Assembly: GCA_043808585.1 (NCBI GenBank)
Contig: JAZDES010000161.1
Coordinates: forward strand, 1 to 25,859
Source: CAYVMN01 sp043808585
GTDB lineage: Bacteria > Desulfobacterota > DSM-4660 > Desulfatiglandales > Desulfatiglandaceae
Direction: 5' to 3'
Length of the DNA stretch: 25,859 bases
Position 1 is the first letter of the stretch. The number at the start of each line of letters is the position of its first letter. Below are positions 14,483 to 22,751 of the stretch, one piece after another. The position numbers and the translations under genes were made by a program. Under the pieces are notes generated by a model, which did not search any database, had not been told where the DNA came from, and worked only from the letters and a program-made list of their open reading frames with translations.

Positions 14483-16006
14483 GTGAACGCCGGCTATTTA
14501 CTGACCAGGAGTGCCTGCTATTTTGGGCATCGCACGGCCTTTATTATAGAGAACAAGGCCATATCCTACAGGGATCTGAATGCTAGGGTGAACAGGCTTG
14601 CCAATGCCCTTCTATCCCTCGGTTTGAAAAAGGGGGACCGCGTCGGGCTTCTTTTTCACAACAGTCTTGCCTATCTGGAGTCACACCTGGCCTTATACAA
14701 GGCGGGATTGGTGTGGGTAAGACTAAACGCCCGGTTAAGCGCCCAAGAGATACGCAGGATGCTTGAGGATTCCGACACGCAGGTCCTCATTCACGGTCCC
14801 CAGTTCCTTGAAACGGCTGAGAGGGTCTCGAAAGGTCTTCGCTGGGTGATTCAAAAGGGCGGTGCCAACGGATTAAGCTACGATGACTTCCTGGAAAGAG
14901 GGTCAGGGCAAGAACCGGATGTCGACGTATTTCTCGACGATCTGTCGGATCTTTGGTACACATCCGGTACCACGGGGGCACCTAAGGGCATCATGTTGAC
15001 CCACCGGAATTTGCTGACCTGTGCCCAGTTCCTTCTCACAGACGTCTATGATATTAGCCGGGAGGACAGGTTTCTGACCCCTGGTGCGCTGAGCCATGCC
15101 GGTTCGGTGAGAATACTCCCTTTTATCATACGGGGCGCCACCTGCCATCTTCACAGCCGTTTTGATCCACAGGAGATATTTGAAGATATCCAAAGGTGGA
15201 AGATTACTGATCTTGCTACCGTTCCAACCATGCTCATCGCCCTGATGGACCATGCCAAAAGGCCCAATTTCAATCTGAGTTCACTGAAGCGGATAACCTA
15301 CGCAGGTTCCCCCACGCCCCTTGAAAGGATCAAAGAGGCATTGGAGATCTTTGGACCTATCTTAGACCAGTCTTACGGTCAGGCTGAATCCATCATAACT
15401 ATCACCCATCTTCCCAGGGAGGAGCATGTCTTAGAGGGGGACCCGGATCAGGAAAGGCGACTTGCGTCAGTGGGAAGAGAATACCCTGGGGTCCAGGTCA
15501 GGATTGTCGATGATGGTGATCATTTTCTGGATCCCGGCGGGACGGGGGAGGTGGTTACGCGCTCCGATCTGGTCATGCGCGGCTACTGGAAGCAGCCTGA
15601 AGAGACTGGGAACGCCCTGCGAGGGGGGTGGCTCCATACAGGAGACATGGGCTATCTGGACGAAGGAGGGTATCTTTTCCTGGTTGACCGCAAGCATGAT
15701 AAGATCATTACCGGTGGATTCAATGTCTATCCTCGAGAAGTGGAGGAGATCCTCTCTGCCCATCCAGCCGTTGCCCAGGCAGCCGTTTTTGGTGTTGAGG
15801 ACCCGTTCTGGGGGGAGGCGGTAACGGCGGTCGTGGTAAAGAGGAAGGGGATGGCTCTTACGGATGAGGGACTCCTGTCGTTTTGCAGAGAACGGCTTCC
15901 AGGGTATAAGCGGCCGAAAAAAGTGCATTTTTTGGATGACTTACCTAAAAATCTATATGGCAAGGTCTTACGCAAAGATCTTCGAAAACAGTTCGAAGGA
16001 TCATAA
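14483..16006 (+). CDS. AMP-forming acyl-CoA synthetase
   Basis: This 507-residue ANL-superfamily ligase converts a carboxylate, ATP and CoA to acyl-CoA, AMP and PPi. The P-loop motif 'YTSGTTGAPKGIMLTHRN', the A5 motif 'DQSYGQAES', the A7/A8 hinge 'LHTGDMGYLDEGGYLFLVDR' and the C-terminal catalytic Lys in 'NLYGKVLRKDL' are intact, so it should be active. Family relatives act on short, medium, branched or aromatic acids; the pocket cannot be assigned by eye. A GTG start at 14483 follows an AAAGGAGA site. It lies within the catabolic operon, 56 bp after the thiolase, and is the natural candidate for activating the acid imported by the Liv system. Confidence 0.9.
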   Translation: MNAGYLLTRSACYFGHRTAFIIENKAISYRDLNARVNRLANALLSLGLKKGDRVGLLFHNSLAYLESHLALYKAGLVWVRLNARLSAQEIRRMLEDSDTQVLIHGPQFLETAERVSKGLRWVIQKGGANGLSYDDFLERGSGQEPDVDVFLDDLSDLWYTSGTTGAPKGIMLTHRNLLTCAQFLLTDVYDISREDRFLTPGALSHAGSVRILPFIIRGATCHLHSRFDPQEIFEDIQRWKITDLATVPTMLIALMDHAKRPNFNLSSLKRITYAGSPTPLERIKEALEIFGPILDQSYGQAESIITITHLPREEHVLEGDPDQERRLASVGREYPGVQVRIVDDGDHFLDPGGTGEVVTRSDLVMRGYWKQPEETGNALRGGWLHTGDMGYLDEGGYLFLVDRKHDKIITGGFNVYPREVEEILSAHPAVAQAAVFGVEDPFWGEAVTAVVVKRKGMALTDEGLLSFCRERLPGYKRPKKVHFLDDLPKNLYGKVLRKDLRKQFEGS

Positions 16007-16062
16007 AAAAAGAGCAATTACCAAAGTGATTCGCAGGGACCAGGAAAAGAAAGGAGATGGTT

Positions 16063-16821
16063 ATGGCTGCCCTTTACGAGAAAGAGGGTAAGATTGTGGT
16101 TATCACACTCGATCTCAGTGAGACCCTGAATCGAATTGACGCCAAGACCTGCGAGGAGCTAAGCCGTGCGTTAATGGACTTTAGAGATGATCCAGAGGCA
16201 TGGGTCGCCATTATCACTGGCACCGGTGATACATTTTCTACCGGCGCCGACCACCAGAAGCTGTTGCTGCCATGGGCTGGTAAGACTTTTCAGGTGCCAC
16301 CAATGATCACGCGAGGCCTCGACATTTGGAAGCCCCTTATCGCGGCCGTTAACGGCCCGGCCAGGGGGGGCGGGCTTGAAATTGCACTGGCGTGTGATAT
16401 TAGGATTGCTTCCGAGAATGCATACTTACAAATGCCCGAGGTAGGACGGGGTTTGATACCGGGCTGGGGTGGGACCCAAAGACTGCCGAGGGTGGTTTCT
16501 CCATCAAAAGCTGCAGAGATGGTCTTTTTGGGCACCCCTATTGGCGCCGAAGAAGCCTACCGGCTTGGTCTGGTCAATAAAGTAGTGCCCTTAGATCAGC
16601 TCTTACCAACAGCCAAAGAATGGGCAGCCAGGATCTGTGAAAACGGCCCCCTTGCAATTAGGAGAGCCAAAGAGGCCATGAATCGGGGAAGGAACATGGC
16701 TCTCGAAGATGGTTTAGGCCTGGAACTCGCCTTTTTTGAGGAAATGCTTCAAAGCGAAGACTATAAGGAAGGGCTTCGAGCGCTGGCTGAGGAAAGAAAG
16801 CCGGAATACAAGGGACGATAG
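16063..16821 (+). CDS. Enoyl-CoA hydratase/isomerase (crotonase family)
   Basis: This 252-residue crotonase-fold protein has the oxyanion-hole segments 'STGADHQKL' and 'ARGGGLEIALACD'. Both catalytic glutamates of true hydratases are present, at E106 and E126 in 'PEVGRG', spaced 20 residues apart like E144/E164 of rat enoyl-CoA hydratase. It should therefore hydrate a 2-enoyl-CoA to 3-hydroxyacyl-CoA. ATG 16063 is preferred to ATG 16057, since the AAAGGAG site (16050-16056) abuts the earlier codon. It is the last gene of the + strand operon. No 3-hydroxyacyl-CoA dehydrogenase or acyl-CoA dehydrogenase is present in the window, so a full beta-oxidation spiral needs enzymes from elsewhere. It converges with the next gene with only 7 bp between stops. 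Confidence 0.9.
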   Translation: MAALYEKEGKIVVITLDLSETLNRIDAKTCEELSRALMDFRDDPEAWVAIITGTGDTFSTGADHQKLLLPWAGKTFQVPPMITRGLDIWKPLIAAVNGPARGGGLEIALACDIRIASENAYLQMPEVGRGLIPGWGGTQRLPRVVSPSKAAEMVFLGTPIGAEEAYRLGLVNKVVPLDQLLPTAKEWAARICENGPLAIRRAKEAMNRGRNMALEDGLGLELAFFEEMLQSEDYKEGLRALAEERKPEYKGR

Positions 16822-16828
16822 CCCCCTT

Positions 16829-18427
16829 TTAACGCCTAATTCTAACTCCTGCCTTTTCTCGATCCCAGGTGTTTTCCGTAATGCCCGCTTCCCGCAGACG
16901 ATACTTCTCAATCCGGTTTGTCGGGGTCTTTGGAAGTTCGGATACAAACTCCAGGTATCGGGGAACGGCGAAATAGGCCATCCTTTCGTTACAATATCCG
17001 ATAAGATCTTCAGCAGGGGGCATGGTTTCACCGGTCTTAAGCACAATATTGGCCTTGACCTCATCCTCCCCAAGTTCAGAAGGGACAGCAAAGACAGCCG
17101 ACTCCAGGACCCTGGGATGTGAGTTTATGACCTTTTCCACCTCAAAGGAGGAGATGTTTTCGCCTCGACGACGGATGGCGTCTTTTTTGCGGTCTACAAA
17201 ATAGAAGTATCCATTCTTATCCTTCTTGGCATAATCTCCTGTGTGGAACCAGAGGTTACGGAATGATTCTAGGGTCTTATCTGGCATTTTGTAATATTCA
17301 GTCATCATGATATATGGCTTTTTGGGCCTAACAACGATCTCCCCGACCTCTCCAACGGCCACTTCTATATCATCATCATCTACCAGGGTAACCTCGTAGA
17401 AGTCATCAAGCACCTTTCCACACGAGCCAATTATCCTGTCATCCATGGCCTGGTGGACGACAATTCCTGTCTCACTCATCCCAAAACCCTCAAGGCAGAT
17501 GAAGCCAAAACGCCTTTCCAATTTTTCCATGACGTCCGGCGGGCAGGCCGCCCCAAAGGCTATTCTGACCGGATTGTCAGCGTCGTTTCCCCTTGGTTCC
17601 TGCTTTGATAGTATTGTCATCACTGCCCCTAGGTAGTTAAATTGAGTGGCACCGAATCTCCTGATCTCATCCCAAAAGGTGGATGCGCTGAAATGATCAC
17701 TAAGCACGACCCGGGCGTCAGCCACTAATGCCGTCAAGATGGTCAGGAGTTGCGCATTCACGTGAAAGAGTGGGAGAAAGGTGTAAAGGATATCCTGGGA
17801 ATTTGCATCGCGGAGTCCGGTCACCATATGTGCGGTATGCAGGAAATAATTGTGTGGGCAAACTACCCCTTTTGAGAGCCCTGTAGTTCCGGAAGTATAG
17901 ATGATGCCTACTGGGTCCGATGGTCTCACAGCCACTTCCAGGGGCTCGAAGGAACAATCAAAGAAATCTTCCATCGAGGATATTGGGATGGGAAGGGAGT
18001 TGCTAAGATCTCGGTCTACGGCACCGCGGCATATGATTTGCTTGAGTCCTGGCAGTTCGTCCTTAATGACTAAAAGCCTTTCCAGTAAAGCGCTATCAAT
18101 GATCAATAGCTTTGAATCCGAGTTATTGATGATATGTTTCAAGAGATCGCCTCTATAGGCCGTATTTATGGGTACCTCCACGGCTCCCAACTTGGCGGAG
18201 CCAAGCCAGGTATAGAGATAGTCTGGGTGGTTCTGCATCATAATGGCGATCTTATCTTGCTTTTGAATACCCAGCTCCCTGAACCCATGGGCAAACTGGT
18301 TGGAGGTGTGGTCTAATTGTTCATAGGTGATCTTTTCATCTCCAAAATACAAAAAGACTCGGTCTTTATGGGCGCGGCCCTTTTCCTGAATCAGCCTTCC
18401 GACTACATTTTCTGAAAACCTGGACAT
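16829..18427 (-). CDS. CaiC-like AMP-forming acyl-CoA ligase
   Basis: This 532-residue ANL ligase resembles the crotonobetaine/carnitine-CoA ligase branch. P-loop 'IYTSGTTGLSKGVVCPHNYF', A5 'GFGMSETG', hinge 'WFHTGDYAKKDKNGYFYFVDR', 'RRRGENISSFEVEKVI' (A8) and the C-terminal 'LPKTPTNRIEKYRLR' with the catalytic Lys are intact. The RRRGENISS variant is characteristic of CaiC-like enzymes. It is not a duplicate of the ligase at 14483-16006, as the two differ throughout. The start codon at 18427 follows an AAGGGGG site. A 134-bp inverted-repeat element lies 20 bp upstream, separating it from the DUF169 gene. True substrate unknown. Confidence 0.9.
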   Translation of the reverse strand: MSRFSENVVGRLIQEKGRAHKDRVFLYFGDEKITYEQLDHTSNQFAHGFRELGIQKQDKIAIMMQNHPDYLYTWLGSAKLGAVEVPINTAYRGDLLKHIINNSDSKLLIIDSALLERLLVIKDELPGLKQIICRGAVDRDLSNSLPIPISSMEDFFDCSFEPLEVAVRPSDPVGIIYTSGTTGLSKGVVCPHNYFLHTAHMVTGLRDANSQDILYTFLPLFHVNAQLLTILTALVADARVVLSDHFSASTFWDEIRRFGATQFNYLGAVMTILSKQEPRGNDADNPVRIAFGAACPPDVMEKLERRFGFICLEGFGMSETGIVVHQAMDDRIIGSCGKVLDDFYEVTLVDDDDIEVAVGEVGEIVVRPKKPYIMMTEYYKMPDKTLESFRNLWFHTGDYAKKDKNGYFYFVDRKKDAIRRRGENISSFEVEKVINSHPRVLESAVFAVPSELGEDEVKANIVLKTGETMPPAEDLIGYCNERMAYFAVPRYLEFVSELPKTPTNRIEKYRLREAGITENTWDREKAGVRIRR

Positions 18428-18445
18428 CTGCTCGCCCCCTTAATA

Positions 18446-18451
18446 ATTATA
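18446..18451 (-). promoter_or_regulatory. TATAAT at the MITE border, possible -10 of the ligase gene
   Basis: On the minus strand a perfect TATAAT is formed across the left end of the inverted-repeat element, with a poor -35 match (GTCAAA, 17-bp spacing). A transcript would start about 12-14 nt before the ligase ATG, just ahead of its AAGGGGG site. Confidence 0.3.
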
Positions 18452-18581
18452 GTGAACGACTTAAGTATTTGACCTCGTCCCTAAAGTCATTCCCGCGAAA
18501 GCGGGAATCCATAAGGTTTCAAAGGCTTCTCTGGATGACCGCATCCGCGGGCATGATGACTTTCTTATGACGTTCACTATA
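18448..18581. repeat. 134-bp MITE-like element with 18-bp terminal inverted repeats
   Basis: TATAGTGAACGACTTAAG (18448-18465) matches the reverse complement of CTTATGACGTTCACTATA (18564-18581) at 16 of 18 positions, with 11 perfect outer bases. The outer TA on both sides would fit a TA target duplication as made by IS630/mariner-type transposases (inference). Inside is a perfect 8-bp hairpin ATTCCCGC-GAAA-GCGGGAAT (18489-18508), a REP-like motif of a kind widespread in proteobacterial intergenic regions, and a looser copy of its flank near 18551-18560. No coding sequence is present. Confidence 0.7.
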
Positions 18582-18631
18582 GAGTGTCCATAAACCGCTT
18601 ATGAACCCCTATATTCTGTTCACAGATCTTA

Positions 18632-19414
18632 TCATCTGGAACTCTCTATTAATGCCTTCCGCAGTTCAACATAGGGGGGAGGCAACTTGTATTCTAATTT
18701 GAGATAACCGGGGCTAATAGGATAGGCCTGTTTTCCCTCATGTGAAAGCCTTAAGCCGTCAATGACCTCTTTAAATCGGTTCTTTGGCATAGCGAACGCC
18801 AACTCCCCGTCAGCAATCAACCCCAGTCGTCGCTCCCCATTTCCAGGAACAGAGTATTTGCATTCACCTTCAAGAATTGGCGCCACGACTGAAGAAACGC
18901 AACCCCCAGCCCCGGTTGACTTCGACGTCAAGCTCTCGCCCGAACTAAAGACTGCGGCCTGAATCATACGCATTACCTGAGCGCCATTTCCGTAAATTAT
19001 GATAACGTCGGGATCAAAACTTGCCGATTGTATCGGGGAGATCAAGATAAATTTGAATCTCCCGAACTCAAATCTGGGCATTGCCCGTGCCGCTCTTATG
19101 CGTGCTTCTGTGGGTTGATTAGTGGGAGCCAGGGCATACTTTCCGGTAAGATATTCTTCCGGCCTTACAAATCCTAATCCCACCAGCGCTATCGGGCAGG
19201 ACTGGTTATCCTTATCAAGAACCATAGTCAATCCGTCCCTCCGTCCCAGGGCCAAGGCCTGGCAGAGAGTGAAAGGCGCCAGGTAGTCTCTCAACGGCCT
19301 CTTAGCATCCAGAGGAATCTCATCTTCAGCGTTCAGCATTTTGATTGCCAAGGGATAGGCCTGGTATTTAATGTAAGTTGATAATGCCTCATCTATTCCT
19401 GCGAGACTCACCAT
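18632..19414 (-). CDS. DUF169 family protein
   Basis: This 260-residue protein belongs to the uncharacterised DUF169 family, found mostly in anaerobic bacteria and archaea. Recognisable features are 'YPLAIKMLNAEDEIP' near the N-terminus, 'TLCQALALGRRDGLTMVLDKDNQSCPIALVGLGF' with the conserved Cys residues, 'VIIIYGNGAQVMRMIQA', and the Gly/Ser/Cys-rich 'STGAGGCVSSVVAPILEGECKYSVPGNGERRLG'. The conserved Cys residues suggest metal or cofactor binding, but no function has been assigned to the family that I can rely on. ATG 19414 is chosen over the frame opening at 19441: a GGGGAG site lies 5 bp upstream and the gene then starts one base after the preceding stop. It is the third gene of a tight minus-strand operon. 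Confidence 0.85.
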   Translation of the reverse strand: MVSLAGIDEALSTYIKYQAYPLAIKMLNAEDEIPLDAKRPLRDYLAPFTLCQALALGRRDGLTMVLDKDNQSCPIALVGLGFVRPEEYLTGKYALAPTNQPTEARIRAARAMPRFEFGRFKFILISPIQSASFDPDVIIIYGNGAQVMRMIQAAVFSSGESLTSKSTGAGGCVSSVVAPILEGECKYSVPGNGERRLGLIADGELAFAMPKNRFKEVIDGLRLSHEGKQAYPISPGYLKLEYKLPPPYVELRKALIESSR

Positions 19415-19415
19415 A

Positions 19416-21671
19416 TTATCTCCCCTGTCTTTTCTTGGCATCCAAAATTTCTTTTATTTTTGGCAAGTTTAGCCTTTTTAGTTTCCTCTTCTTCCTTATC
19501 TCGTCGGCTGCGGCAAAAATAGCGTAATCCCTGTCAAGAACAGAATCCCCCCAATCGTCATCCTCTAATATCTCGAGGCGCGTGTAAGGCGGCTCCCACC
19601 ACCTGTCTTTCACATTGATGCCCCTGCGACCAAGATCTCGACCCGGCCCGGTAAAACGCAGCCACAGTGGAGGATAGAGTAACATCTGGGCCCTTCTTTC
19701 CATTTCAGCGGAACGGAAATCCTCTCTTCCCGTGCCTGGCGAAAAGTACCAGCGCTCCCTGCACGGGCCCAAAGGAACAACTACAGCCAGGGTGCAACCC
19801 TCCATATGTCCCATACGCATGAAACCAGTGGCAGGGACCATTCCCAGCCTGCTCTCCACATTAAGTCTATGGGCGGCTGCAGCGGCCCAGTCGATACTGA
19901 TCCCCAATTCCATGGCCCTCCAGATACAGCTTGGCCCTTTCATGAGCCATCCCCAAGGTTCGCCGCCGGTCTCATTCAGCCGATTCTGGCAGTTGATTAC
20001 CGCCTCACGACATGTCTTGAAACCACAGGCTCCGCAGTCGAAACCTACTTGGTCGCACTTTAGGCAGCGGGTCGTCTCAACCAGCGCTTCCTGTTCAGTG
20101 AGACCGAGTTCGTCTTTGTCAAAGCCGGCTAATGCACTGTCAACCGGTAAGAGCCGTGCTTTAGGCCTTTCAGGATCACGTCCCAGTAAGCCTAATGCCT
20201 GTTGCGCAGGGAAAACCTCCGGGACCTGCTCAGGGGGCGCCAACACCTCGTCTATTATCCCCAGGCCTCCCAGGTATTGGTCGATCCAGGAGGCCGCCTT
20301 TCTGCCTGAGGCAATGGCGTCTATGACAGAAGCCGGACCTGTCACTACATCGCCACCGGCAAATACCCCCTCTCTACTTGTAGCATATGTATCAGGATCA
20401 ACTTGAATCTTATCTTCGTTTCCCAGCGACAAGCCAAACTCAGAGGGTACATCTGGCGATTGACCGGTGGCAACAATCACAGTATCTACGTGCATACTGA
20501 ATTCGCTACCTTCAACTGCTAGTCCATCCTGCTCTGATTTTATCTTGGAAACAGCGGCTTGAAACTGGATTTTTACCCCTTCACGAAGCGCCTGTTCTAC
20601 ATTATCGCTATAGGCCGGCATATCAGCCCTAGTGCGTCGATAGAGGATGGACACCTCTCTTGCGCCAAGGCGCAATGCAGTGCGGGCAGCATCCATGGCA
20701 GCATTGCCACCACCAACCACTGCCACACGATGTCCTACCCTGACCTCTTTGCCTAGATTCAAGTCTCTCAAAAATGAGAGGCACTCAATCACTCCAGGCA
20801 AATCCTGGCCCAAAACCCCCAGACTAGAGTCTAGATTTGCTCCAATAGAAACAAAAATAGCGTCATACCCTTGCTGGAAAAGCATATCCAAGGACTTTTG
20901 TCTGGAATTCAATTTTATCTCCACCCCAAGCCCTTTTATTATATCAATTTCCTTATCGAGAATCTCCCTTGGCAATCTATACGGGGGGATGCCTACACGC
21001 ATCATGCCACCTGGCTGGGAAAGCGCTTCAAAGATGCTCACTGCATGGCCGCACGCTTTCCTTAGATAATAGGCTGCAGTCAGCCCTGCAGGCCCTGACC
21101 CAATGATTGCAACACGTTTGCCCGTATCATTAGCCGGAGGTTTACTGAAATCCATTTTGTCCGCATGATCAACAGCGAAGCGCTTGAGCGCCCCTATTGC
21201 AACAGGGGTATCTCTTAGTATTCCCCGTCTGCACTTGGTTTGACAGGGGGCGTGACAGACATAGGCGCAGACCGAAGGCAGGGGCACCTTCTCCCGGACC
21301 ACTGCCACTGCCTGATCATACTTGCCATCGCCGATCAGGCGAATGTAGCGAGGTACGTCTATGCCTGCCGGGCAGGCCTTCCTGCAAGGCGCCTCAACAA
21401 TCGGAGTAACATCAGCCCCAATCAACAAGAGCACCGGGGGCTCGCCCATATCATAGGCCAACTTATAGGTCTCGCCTGTGAGCCTGGCGCCTAATTTGTT
21501 GGCGGCGCCCTGTACACGAAAATAGTCCTCCATTTCTTCGCCTGCGACTATTTCCATCTTGATCTCAGTCCTTCCGATTAGTTGAGGGGCATGAAGCGCT
21601 GCCTGTGCACAGTGTTGTGCCACCTGCAACAGGCCTTCTTGTGCGAATTTTTTCCCGTCATATAAGGGCAT
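19416..21671 (-). CDS. GltD-like NAD(P)H/FAD oxidoreductase nested in a DUF2148 protein
   Basis: This 751-residue flavo-iron-sulfur protein has, at residues about 96-165, the GltD/PydA-type N-terminal Fe-S domain (C96, C100, C135, C139, C143, C147). FAD binding follows ('VAIIGSGPAGLTAAYYL', 187-203; 'GGDVVTGPASVIDAI', 439-453), with the second Rossmann motif 'RVAVVGGGNAAMDAARTAL' at 315-333 for NAD(P)H. Residues about 536-645 form the C-terminal half of a DUF2148 ferredoxin-like domain (C546, C549, C554, 'KGPSC', 'LGISIDWAAAAAHRLNV'). Residues 10-90 resemble the N-terminal half of the same family ('AALHAPQLIG', 'IVAGEEMED', 'LLLIGADV'). The GltD unit thus appears inserted in a DUF2148 protein. 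It probably passes electrons between NAD(P)H and Fe-S partners. An AGGAGG site precedes ATG 21671. Confidence 0.88.
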   Translation of the reverse strand: MPLYDGKKFAQEGLLQVAQHCAQAALHAPQLIGRTEIKMEIVAGEEMEDYFRVQGAANKLGARLTGETYKLAYDMGEPPVLLLIGADVTPIVEAPCRKACPAGIDVPRYIRLIGDGKYDQAVAVVREKVPLPSVCAYVCHAPCQTKCRRGILRDTPVAIGALKRFAVDHADKMDFSKPPANDTGKRVAIIGSGPAGLTAAYYLRKACGHAVSIFEALSQPGGMMRVGIPPYRLPREILDKEIDIIKGLGVEIKLNSRQKSLDMLFQQGYDAIFVSIGANLDSSLGVLGQDLPGVIECLSFLRDLNLGKEVRVGHRVAVVGGGNAAMDAARTALRLGAREVSILYRRTRADMPAYSDNVEQALREGVKIQFQAAVSKIKSEQDGLAVEGSEFSMHVDTVIVATGQSPDVPSEFGLSLGNEDKIQVDPDTYATSREGVFAGGDVVTGPASVIDAIASGRKAASWIDQYLGGLGIIDEVLAPPEQVPEVFPAQQALGLLGRDPERPKARLLPVDSALAGFDKDELGLTEQEALVETTRCLKCDQVGFDCGACGFKTCREAVINCQNRLNETGGEPWGWLMKGPSCIWRAMELGISIDWAAAAAHRLNVESRLGMVPATGFMRMGHMEGCTLAVVVPLGPCRERWYFSPGTGREDFRSAEMERRAQMLLYPPLWLRFTGPGRDLGRRGINVKDRWWEPPYTRLEILEDDDWGDSVLDRDYAIFAAADEIRKKRKLKRLNLPKIKEILDAKKRQGR

Positions 21672-21683
21672 TTCGATTCCTCC

Positions 21684-22442
21684 TCATCTCTTCTTTGCTG
21701 GATCACCGGGCCTGTATTCCTTTCCAGTGGCTGGTCTGACACCCAACTGGTTCACATTACTGCGAATGGCATCAATCGCCCTATCCAGGTTCACTAAATG
21801 GTAGTCCACAGCAGGGTCGGACGGTTCGCACTTCGCCCTTGCATTTATAGCAATGCCTAGAACAACTGCAGAATTACGACAATAGCCGAGTTTTTGAGCT
21901 GCCAACCCTATGCTTATGAAGGGACGTGCATCGATATAGAGATGCACTGCCGCCATCAGTGCACTTCCGATATTGTAGCCCAGCTGATGGGCATAAACGG
22001 CGCACAGGGGGCCTTTAATAAGTGTATCAGACCTTCTATCCGTGGTGTCAATTAGCCCTGCTGTCTGCTTTCTGTTCTCATAGACAAAGCTGCAATCGGG
22101 TCTGCCGGAACACAAGCCGCACTCGCCGTTCCAAGGGCTTGAGTAAGCGCGGGTGTTTCCAAGCAGTAAAATTGCATCTGCCTGACGGGCCATTACTGCC
22201 TCATATAGGAATATGTGCTGCCATGCTTCTCTTTCATAGGCGAGCTCCTCCATTTTCCTTGCAATCTCCTCCTGCTCATCTTCGCCGTAAACTATCTCAC
22301 CTTCGGTCATGGGTAAGCCGCCAACATTAGGTGCAGTTAATGCTGCATTCACCATCAACTTCGCCGCGACAACAGTATTGTCACGCCTATTTTGATCTGT
22401 TGGCGAATAAGGAGGCCAGTCCCTGATCGTTATCCTTGGCAT
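21684..22442 (-). CDS. DUF2148 ferredoxin-like protein
   Basis: This 252-residue protein is of the DUF2148 family, predicted to carry an Fe-S centre. Its N-terminal part has 'RRDNTVVAAKLMVNAALTAP' and 'ILLLGNTR' (about 91-98). The Cys motif is C108, C111, C117, followed by 'KGPLCAVYAHQLGYNIGSAL' with C147, then 'RPFISIGLAAQKLGY' and 'VVLGIAI'. It aligns over its whole length with the two DUF2148 halves of the flavoprotein encoded 12 bp downstream, so the two are paralogous modules that probably interact. It is the first gene of the minus-strand operon; ATG 22442 follows a GAGGAGGAG site. A MITE-like element ends 31 bp upstream. Confidence 0.85.
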   Translation of the reverse strand: MPRITIRDWPPYSPTDQNRRDNTVVAAKLMVNAALTAPNVGGLPMTEGEIVYGEDEQEEIARKMEELAYEREAWQHIFLYEAVMARQADAILLLGNTRAYSSPWNGECGLCSGRPDCSFVYENRKQTAGLIDTTDRRSDTLIKGPLCAVYAHQLGYNIGSALMAAVHLYIDARPFISIGLAAQKLGYCRNSAVVLGIAINARAKCEPSDPAVDYHLVNLDRAIDAIRSNVNQLGVRPATGKEYRPGDPAKKR

Positions 22443-22473
22443 AATGTCTCCTCCTCAATACTAATGTGAATAT

Positions 22474-22751
22474 CACTACTGTCCAAAATAAATCCAAATC
22501 CGACTTTTTGGACAGATAAGTGCCTGATTTAATTCAATGCCCCTTGCCATCGGGAATTCAGGTTGCCTTGTCTTGAAGATGCTGTCCAAAAACTGCAAGG
22601 GTTAGATGAGTTGGCAATTTACATCCTACCGGTGCCTGAATAGCCGCAAAATAAGCCAGTTGGGATAGGTTACTGGCAGATTCAAGACCGAGTTTTGTGT
22701 TTATGGGGTTCAAATGCTGTCCAAAGAAAAAACCGATTTTGGACAAGAGTG
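22474..22751. repeat. 278-bp MITE-like element with terminal inverted repeats and 9-10 bp target duplication
   Basis: The left end CACTACTGTCCAAAAT (22474-22489) matches the reverse complement of the right end ATTTTGGACAAGAGTG (22736-22751) at 14 of 16 positions. Both ends are flanked by the direct repeat ATGTGAATAT (22464-22473 and 22752-22761), as expected for a target-site duplication. TGTCCAAA/TTTTGGACA recurs inside each end, so each terminus can fold into its own hairpin (22479-22515 and about 22715-22745), and another TGTCCAAAA copy lies at about 22585. No transposase is present. The element fills the promoter region of the DUF2148 operon. Confidence 0.75.

Noticed and set aside
18489..18508. 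Hairpin ATTCCCGC-GAAA-GCGGGAAT read as a terminator or CRISPR repeat
   Set aside because: It has no T-run, there is a single copy with no spacers, and it sits inside a larger inverted-repeat element; a REP-like motif fits better.
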